Assembly (NCBI RefSeq): GCF_016906535.1
Contig: NC_057380.1
Location: 1,674,001-1,738,000 of the forward strand
Direction of reading: 5' to 3'
Source of the DNA: Rhizoctonia solani
Lineage: Eukaryota > Basidiomycota > Agaricomycetes > Cantharellales > Ceratobasidiaceae
DNA length: 64,000 bases
The position numbers and the translations under genes are program-made. Numbering within the stretch: position 1 is the first letter of the stretch; each line of letters opens with the position of its first letter. The notes beneath the pieces are model-generated. The model saw nothing but the letters and a program-made list of their open reading frames with translations, did no database searches and was not told the DNA's origin. Of the stretch, positions 10,478 to 20,258 are shown in pieces.

Positions 10478-12545
10478 GGCAGACCCCAACTAAAGTCAAA
10501 GAAGTCCAATCATTCCTAGGTTTTGCCAATTTCCTATGTTGATTTGTGGCCAATTTCAGTCACATGGCCAGGCTGTTACACAACTTGGTAAAGAAGGACA
10601 CACCTTGGAGATGGGACACTAGGGAACAAGAAGCCTTCAAAGGCCTGAAGGAAGCTATCACCAATGCCCCAGTACTCTGCCATGCTGACCCAACCAAACC
10701 CTATTTCCTAGAGATGGACACCTCTGGCACGGCCCTGGGTTCCATACTTAGCCAACAACAGGAAGACAGTTGCTTACATCCTCTGGGATTCTTGTTGGAA
10801 TCCTTCAAAGGTGCCAAACAGAATTACAACACCCACAACAAGGAACTCCTGGCAATCATCCGTTCATTTGAATACTGGCAAATCTTCCTGGAAGGGACCC
10901 TGCACCCCATCACCGTGTTCACCAATCACAGGAACCTAGAGTACTGGAAGGAGTCAAGAACATTCAACTGTTACCATGCACAATGGCACCTCCTACTAGC
11001 TGGGTACAACTTCCAAATTGTATACTGCCCTGGTAAACAGTCTGGAAAACCAGATGCCTTATCCTGCCAATCCAATCATGCCAACATTCCCCCTGACAAC
11101 CAGACCATGTTACCCAACCCTATATTTGTCAACATAGCCATAGTCACACCCAAAAAAGAGCTCCAGTGCCAAATTGAGGCTGCCCTAGACCAAGACAAAT
11201 CCCTAGAGGAAATCTTACAATTCCTCCAAAACAGTCAAAGGCACCCCCATCCATCAAACAAGCGTTTAGGAATTACAAAATGGAGGCAGGTCTAATATTC
11301 TATCAAGGGAGAATTGTGGTCCTGGATGTGGGAGCCTTACAAACAGAGTTACTAAGGATTTACCACAACAGCCCCTTGGCAGGACACCCTGGGAGACAAC
11401 AAACCCTGGAACTGTTATCATGCACCTACTACTGGCCAGGCATCTGCGCCAACACATATTGGCATGTTGACTCTTGTGAAACTTGCTAATGGATTTGAAA
11501 GCCAAAGTACTCTCCCATACTGCCTCAGCCCCTTGAGCTCCCTACCAGACCATGGCAACATATATCTTACAATATGATAGTAGACTTGCCCAAAGACAGT
11601 AACAACAACTCTATCCTAGTCATTGTGGATAGTTTTACCAAATATGTCATCCTGGTGGAATGCTTGAAAAAGCTCAAAGCTCCAGCACTGGCAGACCTAT
11701 TCCTACAGCATGTGTGGAAACGCTATGGCATGCCCAAAAAACAGTCTTGGATTGTGGAAGGGTCTTCAACAACAAATTCCTCAGGGCATTGTACCAGCAC
11801 CTAGGGATAGACCCCCACTTCTCTTTGGCTTACCACCTGCAAAGCAACGGACAAACAGAACAAGTAAACCCCACAGTCAAACACTTCTTACGGGCTTACT
11901 CAGGAACTAATCAGAAGGACTGGGTCAAATGGTTACCTATGGCGGAGTTTGCCTATAACAACGCAGTACATAGCAGCACTGGCAAATCTCCATTTAAGGC
12001 ACTATATGGATGGGAGCCCTCTCTGACCCCAAGCAATGTTCCAACAAATGTCCCAGAAGCAGATGACATGGTTGCACAAATAAAGCGCAATGGCAGGAAA
12101 TCAAGGCCGCACTCCGGCAATCCAAGACACGTATGGTAGCCAGAGAAGCAGGAGAACCACTGGAATTCAAAATTGGAGAAGAGGCCTGGTTGGACGCCAG
12201 AAATGTGAAACTGAAAACCCTGAGTCCAAAGTTAACCAAGCAACGCCTAGGTCCCTTTAAGATAATTGAGAAAATCTCTGACCAAGCATACCATCTAGAG
12301 CTTCCGCCAACCATGAGGATCCACAATGTCTTTTATGTGGGGCTACTATCTAAAGTCAGAAGGGACAAGAAACATACCTTTGAAAATTGCCCACCACCAG
12401 TCACTGTGGACAGTGAAGAGGAATACAAGGTTGAAGGCATAACAGACGCTGAGGAAAGAGACGGGAAATGGTACTTCTGGGTAAAATGGAAGGGATATGG
12501 GTCCAAAGAGAACACATGGGAACCTCAAGAGAACCTAAACACACA
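10478..12545 (+). pseudogene. pol remnant: RT end, RNase H, integrase, chromodomain
   Basis: Begins in the RT C-terminal region (KVKEVQSFLGFANFL), followed by an RNase H with EMDTSG where the 16.6-kb unit has ETDASG, the HHCC integrase finger, an integrase core (SYNMIVDLP, later GQTEQVNPT) and a chromodomain (VKWKGYG, NTWEP). It is broken by several frame changes and stops. For example, near 11487 CAA has become TAA beside a second C-to-T change. Everything upstream (gag, protease, most of RT) is missing, replaced by the D-E-D block. It ends at repeat E. Confidence 0.85.
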
Positions 12546-12682
12546 TGTCATAACCCATATCTGGAGGGGTTATTACCATATATATCCACTGTCAAAGATA
12601 TATAGTATATATGATGCACAGTGATATATTAATATAAAGTTGCTGGGGGACATTGCACTCCCCCTGCCCCCCTAGCCACAGG
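12546..12682. repeat. 5' fragment of repeat E
   Basis: 137 bp starting TGTCATAACCCATATCTGG, matching the start of repeat E at 8107, and cut at 12682 where a family-A LTR begins. It replaces the end of the chromodomain frame of the preceding pol remnant. Confidence 0.7.
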
Positions 12683-13244
12683 TGTTGTAGACACAACAGA
12701 TACCAGGGAATTTATTCCAATTTTCTTGATTTTAAACAAAGTAGAATGGACTACATTTTTGATCACGTGACTCCGGCGCTTATATCATACACTAAGCGCC
12801 AAGCCACGTCCCCAAACCGCGCTTACTCAGCACACGTAGCCACCTCCACCTGATGACATCATTACAACACGTATGCATGAGTAAGGCCAACTATGGAGTG
12901 GGGTTCTTATTTGATAAGGCTTTGCATATTATACATTTGTAATTAGTTCACCTCTGTAATATATAAGGAGGCCAACCAACCATGGTAACACCCAGGTCAA
13001 TTACCTCTTGTTGCATCCACCCACTGTACAAGGGCCTTACTGCCCAGCAACCACTTAGTTACACGCCTTAAGTGTTGGACTCACTGTACATACGTAGCTT
13101 GCCACTGCCTTACAGTGTGTGGTCATTGTAGATAGGTAGCTTGTTGTTGCAGGTAGCTCCCACACCGCTTTAGGCGGTTTTCACTTAGTTCCATACGGCC
13201 ACAAGTGCCCACTGCCTTGACGCCCCTTAAGGACGTCTAGGACA
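12683..13244 (+). repeat. Internal family-A LTR (start of second tandem unit)
   Basis: 562 bp, TGTTGTAGACAC...GTCTAGGACA, diverged from the outer LTR pair. It contains TCACGTGA at 12763-12770 followed after four bases by GGCGCTTA, and palindromes at 13103-13117 (CACTG/CAGTG) and 13164-13178 (ACCGC/GCGGT). It is followed by a normal leader, so it acts as the 5' LTR of the gag-pol unit downstream. No partner of its own is present unless it shares the 3' LTR at 41381. Confidence 0.8.
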
Positions 13245-13709
13245 CTAGGTAATTGACCTTAAGTTGGTTGCAAACTGTGCCCACCAGCACCCCTTTACTT
13301 AGCTCAACAACAAGAAGGACCCCTGTACTAGCACAAGGGAAATACCGGAGATTGGGATTGCCTTTTGCTGTCAATAATCAAACCAGCGTTGTCCCCTCCT
13401 AGTACCAAATTGCTATAAGGCAGGAAGTCCCTATTGCCCGCATACCCTGGTTGCTGCACCCTTTACCAGCGGACCTAGACAGCCAATACACCCGCTTGCA
13501 GAGACTGGGTTCTACATCACACCTGCCCACGGCTGTGATTAGCAATTCCTACTGTTCAATGCTAGGTTGTTTGACGCAAGGTCTTAGCAATTGAGTAATA
13601 AAGCGCTCATAAGTCCTGTTACAGGCACCTTCCCTCTCCACCTTGCCACATTACCTCCTGCACACCCCCTCAATCTTCCTCCTGAGCAACCACCACACGC
13701 TGGACGCTC
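13245..13709 (+). other. Leader of second tandem unit
   Basis: Starts CTAGGTAATTGACC and contains the conserved CCCTGTACTAGCACAAGGG and ACCAAATTGCTATAAGGCAG blocks shared with the other elements. No gene. Confidence 0.6.
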
Positions 13710-15077
13710 ATGCCCCACTCATACAATGGCACCCATTCCTGGCCACCCTCTCAAGCTGCTCCCCTGTTGATCAAGGACAGTTGGGACCCAAATTTCCGCC
13801 AGCCTCCCCTGAGCTTGGCAAAATCAGCCTCAAACAAGTCACCGCCTCTTATGGGGACTACAAACCCAAGTTACCACATCAAGCAGACCCTCTTGGAACA
13901 AAATGAAATTAATCAAGAGGTTTGCACCAACGTTGAGAACATCTCCCAGACAGTCAATGTTGTCAAGGATGGGCTTGCCCAGCTACAGCTCACTTGGGGT
14001 CCCCACACCCCTGAAGATCAAAAACCCCCTGCAGTTGAGGAAACCCCCTGGGCTGCGCCCAAAGCCAAGCCTATTGGCAAGGCTCTACCCTTCCTTGGGG
14101 CCCCAGCCCCCATCATCTCTACAGGGGCCCCCAGGCGCAAACCCCTCACCCTTTTCAACCCTTACCCCTCCTCATCCTTCCCTTCAGGACCGGCTCCAGC
14201 AGCCCCTACAGCACCTCCAGCAGCGCCCCAAGCCACTCCGGCACCGCCTCCAGCCCCCTCTACCGTAAAGGTGGACCACCCAGATGCCTTCAAAGGCAAG
14301 ATTGGCTTGGAGGCCAAACAATGGCTAACACGGATGTTAGCTTGGGTTTGCCTAAACCAGAGGCAGTTCCCCTTGGACCTGGAGGTCTTGAGCTTCCTGT
14401 TGATGAACATGACGGAAGCAGCTGGGGCCTGGGCCCATCCCCATCTGGACCAACTAGGGTCCCACCGCGCGCTCATCCAAACCGTGGATGAGTTTAAAAT
14501 TGAATTCCTGGCCGCCTTTGGCAACCCAGATGCTACCAGAGCAGTGGAAAGAAAAATAACCCTCACTCAGACCAGCACTTGTGCCAAATATATCACTAAG
14601 TTCCGCACGCTGCAAATGGAACTCAATTGGAACAATGCTGCACTCCGCAGCCAATTTGCGCGGGGACTTCACTGGGAGGTCCAAAGACAAATTGCCACAA
14701 GGGAGAGGCAACCCTGTACTTTGAGGGAACTCCAAGATGCCTCCCTCATCATTGACAATGCTCTCCGCAAGGAGAGAGCCAGCCACCCACAACAGGGTAG
14801 TAAGCCTGGTAAAACCTCCAACACCCCCAACCAGGGGGCAAATACTGGCCAACAGGCCACCAAAACCAGCCCCCTCTCTTCCAATCCCAACTATGTCTTG
14901 GAGGAGGAACGCAACTGCCGCCATGCAGAAGGTCTCTGCATCAAATGCGGCAAACCAGGGCACAGGTTTGCCAAGTGCCAGACCAGATGGAAGGCCACCC
15001 CAAAGGAGGATAAGGGGAAAGCCAAAGAAACCGCCAAATTAGGCAAAGACTCAGAGTACCAATTGGGAAAAGAGTAA
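13710..15077 (+). CDS. gag: Gag of Ty3/gypsy family A (second unit)
   Basis: 455 codons from ATG at 13710. A proline-rich N-terminal half (residues about 95-190) is followed by the Gag core (KQWLTRMLAWV..., SFLLMNMTEAAGAWAHPHL) and one CCHC knuckle, CIKCGKPGHRFAKC, near residue 412. The C-terminus is lysine-rich. The stop TAA (15075-15077) lies four bases after GGGAAAA (15065-15071), a classical -1 slip heptamer, and pol is in the -1 frame. Intact apart from an uncertain N-terminus: the ATG context conserved in other copies is in another frame here. Confidence 0.85.
   Translation: MPHSYNGTHSWPPSQAAPLLIKDSWDPNFRQPPLSLAKSASNKSPPLMGTTNPSYHIKQTLLEQNEINQEVCTNVENISQTVNVVKDGLAQLQLTWGPHTPEDQKPPAVEETPWAAPKAKPIGKALPFLGAPAPIISTGAPRRKPLTLFNPYPSSSFPSGPAPAAPTAPPAAPQATPAPPPAPSTVKVDHPDAFKGKIGLEAKQWLTRMLAWVCLNQRQFPLDLEVLSFLLMNMTEAAGAWAHPHLDQLGSHRALIQTVDEFKIEFLAAFGNPDATRAVERKITLTQTSTCAKYITKFRTLQMELNWNNAALRSQFARGLHWEVQRQIATRERQPCTLRELQDASLIIDNALRKERASHPQQGSKPGKTSNTPNQGANTGQQATKTSPLSSNPNYVLEEERNCRHAEGLCIKCGKPGHRFAKCQTRWKATPKEDKGKAKETAKLGKDSEYQLGKE
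15065..15071 (+). promoter_or_regulatory. Candidate -1 frameshift heptamer GGGAAAA
   Basis: In gag phase it reads G GGA AAA, followed by GAG TAA. Slipping back one base continues as GGG AAA AGA GTA into the pol frame that leads to the protease. The same heptamer at the same place is present at 35092-35098 and, reversed, at 46035-46041. Confidence 0.65.
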
Positions 15078-16658
15078 GGGTCTCTGCTGCCGCGCACAAG
15101 AACCCCATGGACATTAGTAATAGTTGTATAGAAGTCTGTCATGTATCTACTGCTTCCAAATTGTCACCCCTTTTTACCATCTCTATACAACTAAAGCAAG
15201 CGGAACCATTAGAAGTCCTGATTGATTCAGGCGCAACATCCTCATTCATGCACCCCCGCACCGCGGAATCACTCTGCCTCCCGCTCATTGATCTCCCCAC
15301 ACCACAAACCGTAACTATGCTTGATGGGTTGAGCCCCCAGGCTGGCAAAATCTGGAAGAAGGCAACTCTAACCTTCTCCCTTGATGGCAAACAAATGACC
15401 AAGACCTTCCTCATTTGCAATACAGGGTCTCACGCTGCCATCCTGGGATTGAAATGGCTAGACGCACATAATCCGGAGATTGATTGGAATTCACGTACTC
15501 TCTCCTTTCCCCACACACCTCCAGAACACATGGTCATTGCCAAAGAAGAGGAAGCCAATAAAAACCCCCTTGAAGGAGTCCCCCCTGAATACCACCAATA
15601 CGCCAAGGTATTTGGGGAAGAGGAATTCAACAAGCTTCCTCCACACAGGCACTACAACATTGGGATTGAACTCACAGAAGAAAGCCCCTTAAACTCTCCT
15701 CTCTATAGCATGATGGATGCCAAATCCGCTATGCTCAAAGACTGGCTCAGGGATGAGTTGAAGGCTGGCAAAATCCACCCAAGCAAATCTTCTATCAGTT
15801 CACCCGTGATGTTTGTACCCAAGAAGGATGGTTCCCGCCAATTGGTTGTTGATTACCGCCGCCTCAATAACCGGACAAAAAAGAACATCTACCCATTACC
15901 CTGCCCCAGTGACCTAATGGCCCAGCTCTGTGGTGCCAAGGTTTTCACCAAACTAGACCTGAGGTGGGGTTACAACAACGTCCGTGTCAAAGAAGGTGAT
16001 GAATGGAAAACAGCTTTCCGCACCAAGTACGGCCTTTACAAATCCCTGGTCATGACCTTTGGCTTAACCAATGCTCCTGCAGCCTTCCAACACTTCATGA
16101 ACAAACTGTTCAAGGACCTGTTAGACGTTTGCGTCATCATCTATCTAGATGACATCCTAATTTACTCAAAGGATGACGCATCTCACACCCAACACGTCCA
16201 CAAGGCCTTACATTGTCTGATGGAAAACCAATTGTTCTGCAAGGTGTCCAAATGTACATTCCATGTCACTTCTGTGGAATACTTAGGGATAATTGTGTCA
16301 GATAAGGGCTTCAGTCTGGACAAGCTAAAGATCCAAGTGGTCCAAGAATGGCCCATGCCCACTAAAGTCAAAGAGGTGCAGTCTTTCCTTGGATTTGCCA
16401 ACTTTCTCCGTTGGTTTGTTGCCAACTTTAGCCACATGGCAAGACCCCTCCACAACCTGGTCAAGAAGGACACGCCATGGAAATGGGACACTAGAGAACA
16501 AGAAGCATTCCAGGGACTGAAAGATGCCATCACCAACGCTCTGGTCCTCTGTCACGCCAACCCAACTAAACCATATTTCCTGGAAACAGATGCATCCGGC
16601 GCAGCCTTGGGTTCCATACTCAGCCAACAACAGGAAGATGGTTGCCTACATCCTCTTG
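15078..16658 (+). pseudogene. pol: pol part 1 of second unit: protease and reverse transcriptase
   Basis: Open in the -1 frame relative to gag. The aspartic protease motif LIDSGATSSF (about residue 39 of the open frame from 15107) is followed by RT with VDYRRLNN and the catalytic IYLDDIL near residue 346, then the RNase H start ETDASGAALG. The frame is cut exactly at 16658, the TTG duplication of the CACTA insertion. The missing part continues at 31315. Domain order protease-RT-RNase H-integrase-chromodomain is that of Ty3/gypsy chromoviruses. Confidence 0.9.
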
Positions 16659-16700
16659 CTCTGAATGAAAACGGGATGCTGAAACCTCAGATGAAATGGG
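16659..16700 (+). repeat. Left terminal inverted repeat of CACTA element
   Basis: CTCTGAATGAAAACGGGATG and onward to 16700. The second base differs from the usual CACT start, which the right end keeps. It directly follows the TTG duplication. Confidence 0.75.
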
Positions 16701-17500
16701 TTTGGGGATTTGGGCTACTTTTTGCATCAGAATGGTATTATATTTGGCACAATAATAAGTGCTTTTTGGGATGTAATGTTAGTATGTTTAGGTGTCCCCT
16801 TTTTGGTACAATTTCAAGCGGTCCAAGAGCTGTGTTTTTCTACCTTTTTCCGACAAATCGACATATCTCTAATGTCAGACAATTTGTACGTCCTTGCCCA
16901 ACCAGTACACATCCAACATTCAGTCTTGTTTTCTGGTACGCCGCATATAGCCCCTTCTGGTACAAATATTACTATCTTCTTGACTCAAGCCCGTGTACGC
17001 CATAGGGAAAACCCGCACAAATCAGTAGAGATGACTTGACCAAAACTCATACGTTAGGCGCAACACAAATTGCACAAGATAGTGAGACAAACAAGGGTAT
17101 ATATTCAATGCAATACGTATGGATACCAGCACACACAAATTGAGAAAATCAGACAACACGCGGAAAACGGCTCACAACATGTAAGAGAAAATGGACTGCA
17201 AAATTGCGTGTACAACTAGGACGTTTTGAACTGGCAGACAGTAGGATTCAAACGGAAACCACTCCAGTGGGGACTGAAAGAAACGGGTATTCAGTAACAA
17301 TTCAAGAAAAGAGAAAAAACAAAATTGAGCCAACATATACCTTGTATCCGCAATTATGCACCATTGCCATCACCCTCCGCTTCATGAAAGCTGTTGTCAC
17401 TCTCATGAGCATCCTCGGGCTCCTCTGGTTCCAGCGGCTCCAAAGGCAGTTGCGCAGCCAGTTTCTTGCCCTTCCCCAAAGGCTTGGACAGCGCGGTGGA
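16701..17500. other. Left subterminal region of CACTA element
   Basis: No gene. It contains spaced short motifs (TTGGTACAA near 16803, CAGTACAC, CTGGTACGCC and CTGGTACAAA between 16860 and 16970) that recur in direct or inverted form in the right subterminal region (31095-31260). Subterminal repeats bound by transposase are typical of CACTA elements. Confidence 0.5.
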
Positions 17501-17503
17501 CTT

Positions 17504-19658
17504 TCAAAGCGCTGCAGAAGTTTGATCCATGGCAGCAAGAGCAGCATTGCTTGATTGCAAGCCTTGCCTGCGCATCGGACGTTGAACGTTGGGGTTGGGC
17601 CCTGGGTGGTTGGCGTGGCAGTTCACAGCATCAGTGGCGTCAACTGGGGGAGGTGTTGGCAGAGGCACCGGCCTCATTTTGGGCCGGATTGACCGCGTAC
17701 GCAGAGGCGCAGGCGCAGGCTTGCTGTCAGTGGGACCGTTTGGCTTGGCCGTTGAACCATCAGTGGGCGGATTGATGTTTGGAAGCTTGCGCTGGCAAGC
17801 TGGAGCAGCAATATCTGGCTCCGTGTTTGTGCTGGTACCGGTGGGCGGCTTGGTCAAAGAGCAGGTAGGGCCAGGCGTAGGACGGGTTTTGGCGGCGGTG
17901 CTGGTTGTTGCGCCGTTTGCCTTTGACTTGGCTGGGGCCTTGGGCTTGGGGGCGGGTTTGGATTTGGGCTTGGGCTTGGGTTTAGGCTTGGGTTTGGGTT
18001 CAGACTTGGGTTTGAGCTTGAGTTTGAGCTTGGGTTCAGGCAAAGGCGGGAGCTTGGTCTTGCAAGCCCTCTTGGGCTGGGGGAAGGATGCGGAGGCAAG
18101 GGGATCAGGAGGGAGCACCAAGTTACAAATGGGCGCGTCTGGTGATTCCTCTTGACAACGCTTGAGCTGGGAAGCCGGTTGTGGATTGGCATAGGAGCCA
18201 GTAGACACCGGCTGAGTTTGACGCAGACATGGGAGCTTGACATGAGCTTGCAAGATTGGCACTGAGCAATGTAACGCACTTACAAGTTCAGCCTTGATCT
18301 TTTGCCGGGGTTGCTTGGGCTCCGTGTTGTTGAGGTCCATAGTAGCAACATTAGCAGGCTCAACCAAATTGAATCAAGCCAAGGCAGGGTTGTCTGTGAG
18401 AATGCGTTACCTAAGACCAACACAACCCCCATAATTGGACTTACCTAGATTGGTGTTGTCTAAAGCAAGTTCCAGAGCGAGTGCCTGCTCCTCCACTTTG
18501 CGCTTGGCTTGTAGTCTGTGGCCACGCCGGTGGTTGAACTTTGTTTGAAGAAGCCGGGTTGTTGCCCAGCAATCTTTGAAGTTCAGTAAGCCCAGGATAC
18601 GTTTCTCGAGCCACAAAAACAATGAGAAGATAGAACATGTTGACCAAGAATATAAGACTCACAATGCGGCTTCCAAGAGCCAGATGGTTGCCGCTTTGCC
18701 GCTTCCAGATCTTGGTAAAATTGAACCCACAGAGGCCGGCCACTTGCCGTGCTGCATCCTACAATGAACAAGGTAAGTGTCAATGAATCAATGTATGAAC
18801 AAACGCTAACCTGCATGTTGAGCCAAGTCTCCCAATCCGTTGCGCCAAGTCCATAGCGGATCCGGGCAATTGTGCAATTGGTGTCCTTCTCCGGAAACAG
18901 GATCCACCAAGGAGCATTGACTCCCACAATGGGTGGGAGATCTCCAGGCCTCTTGGCGGGTTGATCCGTGACAGGAGCTGGACGGGGGTTGGTGTGAAGA
19001 CAAGCGCTGGATGGGCCGGGACCGTCAATCGGGCAAGAGGGATTGGCCGTGCAAGAGGCGTTGGCCGTGCAAGGAGCGTCAACGGAACGGCAAGGGATGG
19101 GCGTACAAGAGGTGTCATGTGGTTGGGCTACGTTGGCAGCAGCGCAAACAGCGGTGGCGCAGGAGGTGGATGCCAAGCCAGATGCGCCAGGAGTTGCGCC
19201 CAACATGCGGTCAAGTTGACGCATCATTTTTTTGTGTTCAATATGGGACTGCTCAATTGCAGCCTTCAGCTTGCGGATCTCATCTGACATTTTTGAGTGT
19301 GTTGGCGGACAATAACGCATAGGCAAGGCAACTCACCAGATTGGGCATCACAAACGGCACGCAAGGTGCGTGGGTCGTCTTCCTTGGCTGGGTCTGGCTT
19401 GGCGTAGTCGTCGTAGTCACCTTTGTTGTTGTAAGGCCAATATTTGGCCAAGTCTTGACCCTCCGCGTCCAAGTTGTAGCTGTCGTTGTTGTCACCCTCC
19501 TTGTCCTGCAAGTGCAATGTGACCAGTTGGCCTTTGGCCTTTGCCAGGGTGAGCTGTACGTTATGGGTTTGTTTTTGGCGTTCATTGTCGTGATCCCAGA
19601 CGCCGCGGGGGCGGGTAGGAGCTTTGCCCTTGCCTTTTGTGTTTTTTGCGTTGGTCAT
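17504..19658 (-). CDS. CACTA accessory protein, multi-exon, function unknown
   Basis: Divergent from the transposase gene. The probable start is ATG at 19658 (MTNAKNTKGKGKAP). Exons read by splice sites: 19337-19658, 18811-19283, 18663-18758 and 18445-18604, with frame-preserving junctions. A last exon lies within 17504-18440, its acceptor unresolved. Visible features are an acidic, Asp/Tyr-rich first exon, a short coiled-coil stretch (DEIRKLKAAIEQ...), Cys/Thr/Pro-rich repeats, a basic charged segment (RLQAKRKVEEQALALELAL) and a Lys-Pro repeat tail. No catalytic motif was recognised. By position it could be the DNA-binding TnpA-like partner of the transposase, but that is inference. Confidence 0.65.
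17940..18060 (-). repeat. Minisatellite coding for Lys-Pro repeats
   Basis: On the plus strand it reads as variants of GGGCTTGGGTTTGG. In the accessory gene frame it encodes alternating Lys-Pro and Lys-Leu runs (KPKPKPKPKPK), bordered by Ala-rich sequence. The base period of 6 and 12 suggests expansion by slippage. Confidence 0.75.
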
Positions 19659-20220
19659 AGCGTTTGAGAGACAAAAAAAAAGGGGATGAGGCACTGGAGT
19701 GAGCAGGAGTATTAGAAAAGCAAGAGTTCAGCTTACCTTGTGTACGAGCAACGGGACCATATAGGGCTGGGGACACAACTGCACCACATATTGTCGTGGT
19801 CAAGTTGCTGTTTGGTTGGATGAGACTCCCTCCAATCCGGAGGGAGTCCTGACCCGGTAACCGGAGCCCAACAATTGGCCGGAGTAAGAGGGCTGTGTGC
19901 ATAGCAACAGCGTCCGGCTCCAGTCAGCACCGGGGTATCAAAACAAGACAATTTTTACCAGATTTTGTATGATACCTGTTGCTCTGCTTGCAATTGAAGG
20001 CTATTTGGTACGTACCTTGGTGGTTTTTGGGGGCATTGCTAACCTGTTGCATTACAGGTTCTAAGGGGCCAAGGGACTTGTCCCTGATTATGTGAGTGGT
20101 TGTATGCAAACATGCCACATCACCTACCACAACATCCCTCTGACTCAACGCTGCCCAGCAAGGCTCCCTCCCGTTGTAATGGCCATTACCGCCGTCAATT
20201 GCATTGACCACCAACACGTC

Positions 20221-20258
20221 AACAACAACAACAACAACAACACAACAACAACAACAAC
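20221..20258. repeat. (AAC)n microsatellite
   Basis: About twelve AAC units with one break, in the intergenic space between the divergent accessory and transposase genes of the CACTA element. Confidence 0.9.

Noticed and set aside
14162..14963. Two minus-strand open frames opposite gag
   Set aside because: Shadow frames of a CCHC-containing gag on the plus strand, no motifs of their own.
16683..17039. Open-frame extension of pol and a second frame of 109 codons
   Set aside because: They run across the left end of the CACTA element; the pol domain stops at the insertion point and the rest is chance reading of subterminal DNA.
17589..18155. Gly/Leu-rich plus-strand open frame of 188 codons
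   Set aside because: It is the complement of the Lys-Pro minisatellite coding exon; the minus strand has consistent splice junctions and composition.
20221..20258. Short repeated units considered as a CRISPR-like array
   Set aside because: It is a plain AAC microsatellite without spacers, in a eukaryotic context.
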